The notes under the pieces are model-generated. The model searched no databases. It was not told the origin of the DNA and saw nothing but the letters and a program-made list of their open reading frames with translations. A stretch of 64,000 bases of DNA from the NCBI RefSeq assembly GCF_014650435.1, contig NZ_BMUY01000001.1, positions 682,001 to 746,000 of the forward strand. Direction: 5' to 3'. The position numbers were made by a program, and so were the translations under genes. Source of the DNA: Streptomyces tendae (lineage in GTDB: Bacteria; Actinomycetota; Actinomycetes; Streptomycetales; Streptomycetaceae). Below are positions 29,871 to 39,291 of this stretch, piece after piece; the stretch's first letter is position 1, and each line of letters opens with the position of its first letter.

Positions 29871-30951
29871 GACCACGGAGCCCATCCTCGAAGTCCGCGG
29901 CCTGGTCAAGCACTACCCGCTGACCTCCGGCATCCTCTTCAAGAAGCAGGTCGGCGCGGTCAAGGCCGTCGACGGCGTGGACTTCGAACTGGCCCGCGGC
30001 GAGACCCTCGGCATCGTCGGCGAGTCCGGCTGCGGCAAGTCCACGGTCGCCAAGATGCTGGTCAACCTGGAGAAGCCGACGGCGGGGGAGATCCGCTACA
30101 AGGGCGAGGACATCACCCGCCTCTCGGGCCGCGCGCTGAAGACCGTACGCCGCAACATCCAGATGGTCTTCCAGGACCCCTACACCTCCCTCAACCCCCG
30201 CATGACCGTGGGCGACATCATCGGCGAGGCGTATGACATCCACCCCGAGGTGGCCCCGAAGGGCGACCGGCGGCGACGGGTCCAGGAGCTGCTGGACGTG
30301 GTCGGCCTGAACCCGGAGTACATCAACCGCTACCCCCACCAGTTCTCCGGCGGCCAGCGCCAGCGCATCGGCATCGCGCGCGGTCTGGCACTGCGCCCCG
30401 AGATCATCGTCGCCGACGAGCCGGTCTCCGCACTCGACGTCTCCGTGCAGGCCCAGGTGATCAACCTGATGGGCCGCCTCCAGGACGAGTTCGACCTCTC
30501 CTACATCTTCATCGCGCACGACCTGTCGATCGTCCGGCACATCTCGGACCGGGTCGGCGTCATGTACCTCGGCCGCATCGTGGAGACCGGCCGCGACGCC
30601 GAGATCTACGACCACCCGACCCACCCCTACACCCAGGCGCTGCTGTCCGCCGTGCCGGTGCCCGACCCGGAGGCCCGGGAGCACCGCGAGCGGATCATCC
30701 TGTCCGGCGACGTCCCGTCCCCGACAAACATCCCCTCCGGCTGCCGCTTCCGCACCCGCTGCTGGAAGGCGCGGGAGCGCTGCGCGCTGGAGGTGCCGGC
30801 GCTGGCCGTCCCCGCCGAGTTCCGCTCGGTCTCCGGGCCAGCGGCCCACGACTCCGCGTGCCACTTCGCGGAGGAGAAGCAGGTGGTGCCGCCGGAAGGC
30901 GAGGGCGAAGGCGAGGGGGAGGGCAGGGGCGGGGGCAGCGGGCCGGGGTGA
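29863..30951 (+). CDS. Oligopeptide ABC importer ATPase (OppF type)
   Basis: A 362-residue ATPase closing the second importer operon. Walker [10 protein letters not shown], signature SGGQRQR, Walker [12 protein letters not shown] and switch IAHDLSIV are intact, with the C-terminal CRFRTRC and ACHF cysteines. The last 17 residues are a low-complexity [13 protein letters not shown] tail; its codons form the left arm of the terminator, which may explain the tail's composition. Confidence 0.92.
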
Positions 30952-30968
30952 CATGGTCCCCGGCCCGC
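30938..30968 (+). terminator. Terminator overlapping the end of the OppF gene
   Basis: GCGGGCCGGGG (30938-30948) pairs perfectly with CCCCGGCCCGC (30958-30968). The loop contains the gene's TGA stop codon. TTACGG follows. Confidence 0.85.
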
Positions 30969-31099
30969 TTACGGCACCCGCACGGCCGTACGCGGATCAG
31001 CCTCGCGCGGCCGTGTGTCCTGGCGGCTTCGGTGAAGTTACCCGCGTGTCAAAGGCGTTGGCACACGGGTGACGCGGAACGGGCCGGGATGCGCGGCCG

Positions 31100-33223
31100 T
31101 CAGGACGGGGCGGGCAGCGACCGCTTGAGGAAGTCCACCTGGAGCAGCAGCAGGTTCTCGGCGATCGACTCCTGCGGGGTCATGTGCGTGACGCCGGACA
31201 GGGGCAGCACCTCGTGCGGGCGGCCGGCCGCCAGCAGGGCCGAGGACAGGCGCAGCGAGTGGGCGACCACCACGTTGTCGTCCGCGAGACCGTGGATGAC
31301 CATCATCGGCCGGTGCGGCTCGGCGGCGTCGACCAGTCCGGCGTCGTCGATCACCGAGTTGCGCCGGTAGACGTCCGGCTGCTCGCCGGGGTGGCCGAGG
31401 TACCGCTCCTGGTAGTGGGTGTCGTAGAGCCTGAGGTCGGTGACCGGGGCGCCCACGACGGCGGCGTGGAAGACGTCCGGCCGGCGCAGCGCGGCCAGCG
31501 CGGCCAGGTAGCCGCCGAAGGACCAGCCCCGGATGGCGACGCGGTTCAGGTCCAGCGGGAAGTCGGCTGCCAGCGCGTGCAGTGTGTCCACCTGGTCCTG
31601 GAGCACGACGGCGGCCACGTCGTCCTTGACGGCCTTCTCCCAGGCCGGGGAGCGCCCCGGAGTGCCCCGCCCGTCCGCGACGACCACCGCGAACCCCTGG
31701 TCCGCGAACCACTGGGAGGTGAGGTGGGCGTTGTGCGCGGCCACGACGCGCTGGCCGTGCGGGCCACCGTAGGGGTCCAGGAGGACGGGGAGGGGGGTGT
31801 CACCGTGGTAGTCCGATGGCATAAGCACGGCGCACGGGACACGTCGTGCGCCCCCTTGGGTGAGCGTCACGCGCGGGGACAAACCGGGGTCTTCCGCGTA
31901 CGAGGCGATGGTCGCCGCGGGCTTCCCGTCCCGCAGTACCTGTACTCGGGCTCCCGGCCGGTCGAGCGTCGCGGAGACGAGCACGGTCACGCCTCCCGAG
32001 CGCACCGCCGAGTGGACGCCCGGCTCCTGCGACAGGCGCTCCACACCCAGTTCGTTCACCCGGTAGACGTGCACCTCGCCGGTCTCCGCCTCGGCCGCCT
32101 CCTCGCCCGCCGAGGCGGAGACCAGCACGTCGTCGGCCCCGACGTCCAGCACCGCCCGCAGGTGCAACTGGGCGCCGGTGAGCGGCCGTTCGCCCACCGC
32201 GAGCACCCGCGCCCCACCCTCGTCGGCGATCCGCACGAGGTGGCCCGAAGGGCTCCAACAGGGCACCCCGGGGAAGAGTTCCAGCCAAATTGGATCTTCG
32301 TCGGCGTGCACCATCCGGGTCGTTCCCGACTCGGTGTCCACCGCCAGGAACAGCTGGCTGCGCTGGTCGCGCGCCTGTACGAGGATCAGCGGTGCACCCG
32401 CCGCTGACCAGTGCACTCGCGCCAGATACGGATACCGCGCCCGGTCCCAGAGGACCTCCGTGCGCCCCCCGTCCAGGCCGACGAGGAACAGCCGTACGTC
32501 CGCGTTGGCGGTGCCCGCCGCCGGGTACGGAACGTGTTGTGGATCACGTCCGGGGTGGGCCGGGTCGGAGATCCACCAGCGCTGGACCGGCGTGTCGTCC
32601 ACGCGGGCGACCAGCAACCGGTCGGACTCCGGGCTCCACCAGAAGCCCCGGCTGCGCGCCATCTCCTCGGCCGCCACGAACTCGGCGAGCCCGTACGTGA
32701 CGCCCTCGCCGTCCGCCTCGGCCAGCGCCCTGTCCCCGTCACCCTCGGCGCCGACGACCCGCAGGGCGCCCTGGGCGACGTAGGCGACGTGCCGGCCGTC
32801 GGGGGAGGGGCGCGGGTCGATCACCGGCCCGGGGGTGGGCAGTTCGCGCGCGGTGCCGACCCGCAGCTCGGCCGCGAAGAGCCGCCCCGACAAGGCGAAG
32901 GAGGCGAGCTCGACCGCCGAGTCGGTGGCGTAGCCGACGATCCCGGCGCCGCCCTCGCGGCTGCGCTCGCGCCGGGCCCGTTCCTCGGGCGACAGACGCT
33001 CCTCGGTGCCGCCCAGCAGGGTGCGAGGGTCGGCGGCGATGCGCTCCCCGCCCTCCTCGACGTCCAGGACCCACAGGGAATTCGCCCGGTCCGTACCGGT
33101 ACCGGAGCGCAGGAAGGCGACCCGTGAACCATCGGGTGCCACGGTGAACGAACGCGGCGCGCCGAGCGTGAACCGCTGGGTGCGGGCGTGCCGTTTGGGG
33201 AAGGAGTCGGACTCGGTCGTCAT
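31100..33223 (-). CDS. Prolyl oligopeptidase family (S9) peptidase, DPP IV-like
   Basis: A 707-residue cytoplasmic serine peptidase. The N-terminal two-thirds is a DPP IV-type beta-propeller. The C-terminal alpha/beta hydrolase has the nucleophile in GWSFGGYLAA, Asp in GLADDNV and His in SGVTHM. Such enzymes cut short peptides after proline or alanine. There is no signal peptide, so it acts inside the cell, where it could process peptides delivered by the two neighbouring oligopeptide importers; that link is inference from location. It converges on the importer operon. ATG 33223 is the conserved-looking start although its ribosome site is weak. Confidence 0.9.
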   Translation of the reverse strand: MTTESDSFPKRHARTQRFTLGAPRSFTVAPDGSRVAFLRSGTGTDRANSLWVLDVEEGGERIAADPRTLLGGTEERLSPEERARRERSREGGAGIVGYATDSAVELASFALSGRLFAAELRVGTARELPTPGPVIDPRPSPDGRHVAYVAQGALRVVGAEGDGDRALAEADGEGVTYGLAEFVAAEEMARSRGFWWSPESDRLLVARVDDTPVQRWWISDPAHPGRDPQHVPYPAAGTANADVRLFLVGLDGGRTEVLWDRARYPYLARVHWSAAGAPLILVQARDQRSQLFLAVDTESGTTRMVHADEDPIWLELFPGVPCWSPSGHLVRIADEGGARVLAVGERPLTGAQLHLRAVLDVGADDVLVSASAGEEAAEAETGEVHVYRVNELGVERLSQEPGVHSAVRSGGVTVLVSATLDRPGARVQVLRDGKPAATIASYAEDPGLSPRVTLTQGGARRVPCAVLMPSDYHGDTPLPVLLDPYGGPHGQRVVAAHNAHLTSQWFADQGFAVVVADGRGTPGRSPAWEKAVKDDVAAVVLQDQVDTLHALAADFPLDLNRVAIRGWSFGGYLAALAALRRPDVFHAAVVGAPVTDLRLYDTHYQERYLGHPGEQPDVYRRNSVIDDAGLVDAAEPHRPMMVIHGLADDNVVVAHSLRLSSALLAAGRPHEVLPLSGVTHMTPQESIAENLLLLQVDFLKRSLPAPS

Positions 33224-33408
33224 GCCTTGACCATATTGGCCATGCGCCCCCTTGTGCGGCCGTGCGCCGAGAGATGCGCGCGCACGGATAGTTATGATCA
33301 CTAGCGCATAGTGGGTATCAACCAGGTGCCCGCCGCGTGGATTTATCTGCTCCGAGCTTTGACCGCGACCGACCCCCATGTCCCTGGGCCCATTGGAGGT
33401 GAGCCGCC

Positions 33409-33603
33409 GTGGCACTCTCGATTTCGGCGGTTGTGCTGCTGGCGATCATCGTCTTCCTGCTGGTCAAGAAATCAGGTCTGAAGGCGGGACATGCGATCGT
33501 GTGCATGCTCCTCGGCTTCTACCTGGCCTCCTCGACGATCGCTCCCACGATCACTGATCTGACGACCAACATCGCGGGGATGATCAGCGACATCAACTTC
33601 TGA
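33409..33603 (+). CDS. Small conserved membrane protein
   Basis: A 64-residue protein with two predicted helices (SAVVLLAIIVFLLV and AIVCMLLGFYLAS) joined by a short KKSGLKAGH turn. The GTG start has an excellent GGAGGTGA ribosome site. I recognise it as a type of small protein common in Streptomyces but know no function. It lies between the divergent S9 peptidase and mshB, with a 185-base upstream gap that is less GC-rich around 33280-33320 and likely holds divergent promoters. Confidence 0.8.
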   Translation: MALSISAVVLLAIIVFLLVKKSGLKAGHAIVCMLLGFYLASSTIAPTITDLTTNIAGMISDINF

Positions 33604-33672
33604 CCGTGCCGGTGGCGAAGCGGCCCCGGGCCTCGGGCGCCAGTACGAGCCGGGCCTCATAGGGTGGACCCC

Positions 33673-34560
33673 ATGAAGGTACTCCCCGGCCGGCGTCTGC
33701 TGCTGGTGCACGCGCACCCGGACGACGAGTCGATCAACAACGGCGTCACCATGGCCCGCTACGCGGCCGAGGGCGCGCACGTGACGCTGGTGACCTGCAC
33801 CCTCGGTGAGCGGGGCGAGGTCATTCCGCCCGCGCTCGCCCACCTCTCCGGAGCCGCCCTCGGCGGGCACCGCAGGGGTGAGCTGGCGGCCGCCATGCGC
33901 GCGCTCGGCGTCGAGGACTTCCGGCTGCTCGGCGGGCCGGGGCGGTTCGCCGACTCCGGGATGATGGGGCTGTCCGACAACGACGACCCCGGCTGCCTGT
34001 GGCAGGCGGACGTCGACACGGCCGCGGACCTGCTCGTCGACGTGATCCGCGAGGTGCGCCCCCAGGTGCTCGTCACCTACGACCCGAACGGCGGCTACGG
34101 CCACCCCGACCACGTCCAGGCCCACCGCATCGCCATGCGCGCGGTCGAGCTGGCGGCCGAGGCCGGGTGCCCCGTCGACAAGGTCTACTGGAACCGCGTG
34201 CCGCGCACCCACGTGGAGGACGCCTTCGCCCGGCTCCGGGACGACCTGCCGGGCCTGCCGTTCGAGAAGGCGGCCGGCGTCGAGGACGTACCGGGCGTCG
34301 TCGACGACGAGCGGATCACCACCGAGATCGATGGCGAGGGCACCGCGTACGCCGCCGCCAAGGCCGCCGCGATGCGCGCGCACGCCACCCAGATCACGGT
34401 CGCCGAACCCTACTTCGTCCTCTCCAACGACCTCGCCCAGCCCCTCCTGGCCACCGAGCACTACGAACTGGTGCGCGGCGAGCGGGGCGGCGGCGACGGG
34501 CGCGAGAGCGACCTGTTCGCCGGGATCACCGCGGCCCAGGAGAGCGGGGCGGCCTCGTGA
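33673..34560 (+). CDS. mshB: Mycothiol biosynthesis deacetylase MshB
   Basis: A 295-residue zinc-dependent LmbE-family enzyme that deacetylates GlcNAc-inositol, the second step unique to mycothiol synthesis. The zinc motif HAHPDDE is at residues 13-19, and GYGHPDHV supplies the second His. [20 protein letters not shown] and YWNRVPR are typical. ATG 33673 follows AGGGTGG by six bases; the GTG at 33664 would add three residues. The DUF6113 gene overlaps its stop by four bases, matching the mshB-Rv1171 pair in mycobacteria. Confidence 0.93.
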   Translation: MKVLPGRRLLLVHAHPDDESINNGVTMARYAAEGAHVTLVTCTLGERGEVIPPALAHLSGAALGGHRRGELAAAMRALGVEDFRLLGGPGRFADSGMMGLSDNDDPGCLWQADVDTAADLLVDVIREVRPQVLVTYDPNGGYGHPDHVQAHRIAMRAVELAAEAGCPVDKVYWNRVPRTHVEDAFARLRDDLPGLPFEKAAGVEDVPGVVDDERITTEIDGEGTAYAAAKAAAMRAHATQITVAEPYFVLSNDLAQPLLATEHYELVRGERGGGDGRESDLFAGITAAQESGAAS

Positions 34561-34979
34561 GCGGCCGCAACGAGCCCGCGAGCTCAGCCCTCGCACAGCC
34601 GCTGCGCCCGCCCTCGCTCGGCCGGGCCGCCCTGTACGTCGGTCTCTTCGTACTCGGCGCCGTCCTGGGCGTCGCCGGCGCGCTGCTGCAGCCGGCCTGG
34701 TTCCCCGGCGGACTGCTCCTCGCGCTGGCCGCCGAGGCCGGGCTGTGCCTCGGTGCGGGCCGCGCCGTGGGGCGCCGCGGCGGGGCCGTCGCGCCCGCCC
34801 TCGGCTGGGCGCTCGCCGTGGTGCTGCTCACCACCAGCCGACCGGAGGGCGACTTCCTCTTCGCCGCCGGTGCCGGCTCCTATCTCTTTCTGCTCGGCGG
34901 GATCGCCGTTGCTGTGATCTGCGCCACCCTCGCGCCGGTGCGGCAACCGGACGGCGGCTCCGCCCGACTTCGCAAGTGA
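34557..34979 (+). CDS. DUF6113-type four-helix membrane protein
   Basis: A 140-residue integral membrane protein with about four helices ([20 protein letters not shown] at residues 22-41, then three more). Its GTG overlaps the mshB stop as GTGA, so the pair is translationally coupled. The mycobacterial counterpart by position is Rv1171. Function is unknown; the fixed link to mshB hints at mycothiol-related or membrane roles, but nothing in the sequence proves it. Confidence 0.75.
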   Translation: MSGRNEPASSALAQPLRPPSLGRAALYVGLFVLGAVLGVAGALLQPAWFPGGLLLALAAEAGLCLGAGRAVGRRGGAVAPALGWALAVVLLTTSRPEGDFLFAAGAGSYLFLLGGIAVAVICATLAPVRQPDGGSARLRK

Positions 34980-35134
34980 CGTACCGCTTCGCCGTGCCGC
35001 GGGCGTGCGAGTCCCGTGTGGGTTTCCCCGGCGGTCACGGGATACGCGCGAGAAGTGGCCAGTATGGTGGTGCGCGCCGCCGAGCCGCCCGCTGAAGGCG
35101 TGACGGGCGGCGGAGCCAACCGGGAGAACCTGCC

Positions 35135-37465
35135 TTGAGTCGTGAAACTGACAGTTCGTCCTCCGGGCCCCACGGGCGCGGCGGAGCCGCATACCCGTCG
35201 GGCACCCCGCCCTACGGGACACCCACGGCTTCCGACGCCGGTGCGGACGCGGGCCGTTCGGCCGCGCGACCGGAGGAGCGCAAGACCGAGACGACGCTGA
35301 CGACCCGGATCCGGATCAACATCCCCGGGTCGCGGCCCATTCCGCCGGTCGTCGTGCGCAAGCCCGTCGCGGACGCTGCGGACAGCGCGGACGCCGCCGA
35401 CGACACGGAGACGACGGGCGAGCGGCCCGCGCCGGCGCCGAGCGCCGCCGCGCCCGCGGCCGCCGCCCCCGAGGCTCCCGCCGAGACCGCGCCGCCCGCC
35501 GAGGAGAAGCCGACCAGCGACTGGTTCGCGCCACGCAAGTCGGGTCCGGGCAAGGGCACTCCGGGTGGCGGCTCCACCAACGGTGCCGGTCTGCCGGGCG
35601 GTTCGGCGGCACCCGCCGGACCGGGCACGCAGGGCGGACGCGGGGCGGGTACGACGGGTGCGGGTGCTTCGGGCGCCGGTGCGCGGCCGGGCGGCGGGAG
35701 TGGCCGTCCCGGTGGCGTCGTGGGCTCCATGAGCGCGCCCGGCGGTTCCCGGCCCGGACCCGCGGGCGGCGCCGCCCGCTCCGGTGCGACCGGCGGGCCG
35801 GTGGCGCCCGGCCACGGTGGCGGCACCGGTTCCTTCGACGTGACCGAGGCGCTGGCGGCCGGTCCCCTGGGCGGCAACGGCAACGGCAACGGCAGCGGCA
35901 ACGGCAACGGCGCCCGGCCGGGCACCGACGCCGGTACCGGGCCGCGCCGCGACGACCTGCCGTACTTCGCGGGGGAGGGGCAGGGCGACCCCGGCCCCGG
36001 TGCCCCCGGCGGCCAGCAGAACGGCCTGAACGGGCAGTCCCCGTACGGCAACGGGCCCCAGGGTCCCACGGGCCCGACGACCGGTCCGGCCACCGGCGAC
36101 AGCCGGCTGTCGCCGCCCCCGGTCGGCGACCTCGGCGACCTGGGGATGCCGGGCGGCCGCCCCGGAGCGCCGGCCGGGCAGCGCGAGCCCGCACCGAACG
36201 GCCTGCGCGGCCCGGGGAGCCTCGCTGGGCCTGGCGGGCCGGCGGGCCCGGGTCCCGGCGCGGGCCCGGACGCCGGACGCCCCGGCCCCGGCGGCGGGCT
36301 CAGCGACGACACCGCGATCCTCACCCCGCAGCGGCCGGTGCCCCCCGGCATGGGCAACCCGGACAACATCTCCGGCAACACCGTCACCAGCGGCATCCCC
36401 GTCGTACCGGGCGAGCGCACCGCACCGTTCCCGCCCGGGTGCGGCGACGGACCGCTGCACACCCCGCCCAAGCTGCCCGAGCCGGTCTCCGCACCGCCGG
36501 CGAGCCCCGCCAAGCCCGCCAAGAAGAAGCGCGGCAAGCTCCCGCTGCTGGTCGGCGGCCTGGTCGTCGTCGCCGGTGTCACCTACGGCGCCGGCCTGCT
36601 GATGAACCGCTCCGACGTGCCGAAGGGCACCACCGTGCTCGGCGTCGACATCGGCGGCGGCACCCGCGACGACGCCGTCGAGAAGCTGGACAAGGCCCTG
36701 GGCGAGCGTGCGGCAAAGCCGCTCAAGCTCACGGTGGGCGGCGACACCGTCTCCCTGAAGCCGGACCAGGCGGGGCTCCAGCTCGACACCCAGGCCACGG
36801 CCAGCGACGCGGCGACGAGCGACTACAACCCGATGTCCGTGATCGGCTCGCTCTTCGGCCAGAAGCGGGTCGTCGACCCGGTCATGCCCGTCGACGAGGA
36901 GAAGCTGCACGCGGCCCTGGAGAACGCCGCGGGCGGGGCCGGTTCGGTGACCGAGGGCAGCATCAAGTTCGAGTCGGGCAAGGCCGTCCCCGTCTACGGC
37001 AAGGCCGGCAAGGGCATAGACGTGGCCAAGTCCACCGAGGCCGTGCAGGCCGCGTACCGCGCCCAGGTGGAGACCGGCACCGCCACCGCGGTGAACGTGC
37101 CGACGACCACCAAGCAGCCCACGGTCTCCAAGGCCGAGGTCGACCGGATGCTGACGGAGTTCGCCGAGCCGGCCATGTCGGACCGCGTGACCGTGCAGAC
37201 GGACCCGGCCCACTCCATCCCGATGAGCCCCGAGAAGTCGCTGTGGAAGTTCCTCAGGGTCACGGCCGTCGACGGCAAGCTCGTCGACAAGCCCGACCTC
37301 AACGCCCTCAAGGAGCTCTACGGCCAGACCTTCGACGGTGTGCTCATCACCCGGGCCAACGGTGAGAAGACCGCCGTCACCCCCCAGGACGTCTACGGCG
37401 CCATGCGCCAGGCACTGAAGAGCAAGACCAACCGGGTCGCCGTCATCGACACCAACCCCAGCTGA
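35135..37465 (+). CDS. Disordered-linker membrane protein with VanW/PG_binding_4-type domain
   Basis: A 776-residue protein starting at TTG 35135 behind GGGAGAA. Residues 1-130 are Ala/Thr/Glu-rich and include TTRIRINIPGSRPIPPVVVRK. Residues 130-450 are a disordered Gly/Pro/Asn-rich stretch with GNGNGSGN repeats. A KKKR stop and one transmembrane helix lie at about 465-490. The extracellular part (about 490-740) resembles the YoaR/VanW-associated peptidoglycan-binding domain (TTVLGVDIGGGTRDDAVEKL). The design resembles a cytosol-to-wall linker protein. A terminator follows. The cytoplasmic tail is far longer than the folded domain. Confidence 0.75.
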   Translation: MSRETDSSSSGPHGRGGAAYPSGTPPYGTPTASDAGADAGRSAARPEERKTETTLTTRIRINIPGSRPIPPVVVRKPVADAADSADAADDTETTGERPAPAPSAAAPAAAAPEAPAETAPPAEEKPTSDWFAPRKSGPGKGTPGGGSTNGAGLPGGSAAPAGPGTQGGRGAGTTGAGASGAGARPGGGSGRPGGVVGSMSAPGGSRPGPAGGAARSGATGGPVAPGHGGGTGSFDVTEALAAGPLGGNGNGNGSGNGNGARPGTDAGTGPRRDDLPYFAGEGQGDPGPGAPGGQQNGLNGQSPYGNGPQGPTGPTTGPATGDSRLSPPPVGDLGDLGMPGGRPGAPAGQREPAPNGLRGPGSLAGPGGPAGPGPGAGPDAGRPGPGGGLSDDTAILTPQRPVPPGMGNPDNISGNTVTSGIPVVPGERTAPFPPGCGDGPLHTPPKLPEPVSAPPASPAKPAKKKRGKLPLLVGGLVVVAGVTYGAGLLMNRSDVPKGTTVLGVDIGGGTRDDAVEKLDKALGERAAKPLKLTVGGDTVSLKPDQAGLQLDTQATASDAATSDYNPMSVIGSLFGQKRVVDPVMPVDEEKLHAALENAAGGAGSVTEGSIKFESGKAVPVYGKAGKGIDVAKSTEAVQAAYRAQVETGTATAVNVPTTTKQPTVSKAEVDRMLTEFAEPAMSDRVTVQTDPAHSIPMSPEKSLWKFLRVTAVDGKLVDKPDLNALKELYGQTFDGVLITRANGEKTAVTPQDVYGAMRQALKSKTNRVAVIDTNPS
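35873..35911 (+). repeat. 6-bp microsatellite (GGCAAC)n in the linker
   Basis: Six and a half units of GGCAAC, with one GGCAGC, encode GNGNGN-GSGNGNG in the disordered part of the VanW-type protein. It is a likely site of length variation. Confidence 0.85.
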
Positions 37466-37478
37466 CGCGGGCACCGAA

Positions 37479-37512
37479 GAGAGGGGCGTCCGGCACTCGC
37501 CGGGCGCCTCTC
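37479..37512 (+). terminator. Terminator after the VanW-type gene
   Basis: GAGAGGGGCG...TCCGGC pairs with GCCGGGCGCCTCTC, an imperfect long stem. It starts 14 bases after the stop codon. Confidence 0.7.
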
Positions 37513-37525
37513 GCGGCGTAGGCGG

Positions 37526-37561
37526 CCGGGTGCCGCATGACATCTGTCATCCGGCACCCGG
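37526..37561. promoter_or_regulatory. 36-bp palindrome upstream of the exporter/two-component operon
   Basis: The core ATGACA-TC-TGTCAT (37537-37550) is perfect. After a single C/C mismatch the arms CCGGGTGCCG and CGGCACCCGG continue the symmetry, giving 18-bp arms in total. It lies 48 bases before the ABC ATPase start. The most likely role is the binding site of the operon's own response regulator; it could also form a hairpin in RNA. Confidence 0.65.
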
Positions 37562-37609
37562 GACCGCCGACACTGCCGGACGACCGCCCGCCGCGGCCAC
37601 CATGGGGCC

Positions 37610-38554
37610 ATGACGAGGACAACGGTGGTCGGCTTCGACCAGGTGACCAAGAGGTACGGCGACGTCCGCGCCGTCGACGGACTGACGCTCGACCTGCACC
37701 CCGGACAGACCGTGGCCCTGCTGGGACCGAACGGGGCGGGCAAGTCGACCACGCTCGACCTGCTGCTCGGCCTGAGGCGCCCCGACACCGGCACCGTTCG
37801 CGTCCTCGGCACCGAACCGCGCGAGGCCATCGTCGCCGGACGGGTCGGTGCCATGCTGCAGAGCGGCGGCCTGATGGACGAGGTCACGGTCGCCGAACTC
37901 GTCCGGCTGGCCTGCGCACTGCACCCCAGGGCCCACCCGGCCGCCGAGGTGCTGGCCCGCGCCGGACTCACGAAGATCGCCGACCGCAGGGTCGACAAGC
38001 TGTCCGGCGGTCAGGCCCAGAGGGTTCGCTTCGCACTCGCGACCGCCGGCGACAGTGACCTGATCGTCCTGGACGAGCCGACCACCGGCATGGACGTGAC
38101 CGCCCGCCAGGCGTTCTGGGCCACCATGCGCGAACAGGCCGACCAGGGCCGCACGGTGCTGTTCGCCACGCACTACCTGGAGGAGGCCGACGCCATCGCC
38201 GACCGGGTGCTCGTCCTGCACCGGGGCCGGCTGCTGGCCGACGGCACCGCCGCCGAGATCAAGGCCAGGGCCGGCGCCCGCCGGATCTCCTTCGATCTGG
38301 ACGGCGGCCCGGACGGGACCGTCGACGAGGCGTCGCTGCGCGCGCTGCCCCACCTGACCTCTCTCACGCTGTCCGACGGCGGCTCCGCCGCGGGCTCCCG
38401 CCGGACCGTGCGCATCCAGTCCGCCGACGCCGACGCCACCGTGCACGCCCTGTACGGGCTCGGCCTGCACCCCCGCAACCTCGAAGTCGCCGGCCTCGGA
38501 CTCGAGCAGGCCTTCGTCGCCCTCACCGCCGCCGAGGAGGCCAGGCAGCCGTGA
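37610..38554 (+). CDS. ABC exporter ATPase (DrrA-like)
   Basis: A 314-residue ATPase. Walker A GPNGAGKST, Q-loop, signature LSGGQAQR, Walker B LIVLDEPTTGMD and switch THYLEEAD are intact. The C-terminal extension (about residues 215-310) is like that of DrrA/CcmA-type exporters. It partners the ABC-2 permease encoded next (GTGA overlap). Likely substrates are drugs, lipids or peptides. It leads a four-gene operon in which every junction overlaps by four bases, so the exporter and its two-component system are made together. Confidence 0.92.
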   Translation: MTRTTVVGFDQVTKRYGDVRAVDGLTLDLHPGQTVALLGPNGAGKSTTLDLLLGLRRPDTGTVRVLGTEPREAIVAGRVGAMLQSGGLMDEVTVAELVRLACALHPRAHPAAEVLARAGLTKIADRRVDKLSGGQAQRVRFALATAGDSDLIVLDEPTTGMDVTARQAFWATMREQADQGRTVLFATHYLEEADAIADRVLVLHRGRLLADGTAAEIKARAGARRISFDLDGGPDGTVDEASLRALPHLTSLTLSDGGSAAGSRRTVRIQSADADATVHALYGLGLHPRNLEVAGLGLEQAFVALTAAEEARQP

Positions 38555-39291
38555 ACAGCCTGATCCGGCTCGAACTCACCCGAGCCCTGCGCAACCGCAA
38601 ATTCCTGTTCTTCTCGGTGATCTACCCCTCGGCCCTGTTTCTGCTGATCGCGGGCAGCGCCGACGGCACCAGCGAGGTCGACGGCACCGGACTGACCCTG
38701 CCGACCTTCTTCATGGTCTCCATGGCCTCCTTCGGCGCCCTGACCGCCGTACTGATGGGCAACAGCGAACGCATCGCCAAGGAGCGGGAGAACGGCTGGG
38801 TGCGGCAACTGCGGCTGACCACCCTCCCGGGCCGCGGCTACGTCCTCGCCAAGACCGCGAGCGCCGCCGTCGTCAGCCTGCCCTCCGTCGTCGTCGTCTT
38901 CGTCGTCGCCGCGACTGTGAAGGACGTACGCCTGCACGCCTGGCAGTGGCTCGCCCTCACCGGCGCCATCTGGGCCGGCAGCCTGGTCTTCGCCGCGCTC
39001 GGCGTGGCCATCGGCTACCTGGCGACCGGGGACGCGGTCCGCCCGATCACGATGATCGTCTACTTCGGCCTCTCCATGCTCGGCGGCCTGTGGATGCCCA
39101 CCACCACCTTCCCGCGGTGGCTGAGGGACATCGCCGAGTGGCTGCCCACGCACGCGTACGCTGCCCTCGGGCAGTCGATCGAACAGAGTCACGCCCCGCA
39201 CGCACAGGATCTCGCCGTCCTCGCCGTCTCCTTCGTGCTCTTCGCGGGCGGCGCGGCCTGGCTGTACCGGAAGGACACGCTGAAGGCGTGA
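38551..39291 (+). CDS. ABC-2 type exporter permease
   Basis: A 246-residue membrane protein with six predicted helices of the ABC-2 family. The opening is short and basic (RLELTRALRNRKFLFFSVIYPSAL is characteristic in pattern). The helix-turn MLGGLWMPTTTFPRWLRDIAEWLPTHAY is the typical late motif of these permeases. GTG 38551 overlaps the ATPase stop. It forms the membrane half of the exporter. Confidence 0.9.
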   Translation: MNSLIRLELTRALRNRKFLFFSVIYPSALFLLIAGSADGTSEVDGTGLTLPTFFMVSMASFGALTAVLMGNSERIAKERENGWVRQLRLTTLPGRGYVLAKTASAAVVSLPSVVVVFVVAATVKDVRLHAWQWLALTGAIWAGSLVFAALGVAIGYLATGDAVRPITMIVYFGLSMLGGLWMPTTTFPRWLRDIAEWLPTHAYAALGQSIEQSHAPHAQDLAVLAVSFVLFAGGAAWLYRKDTLKA

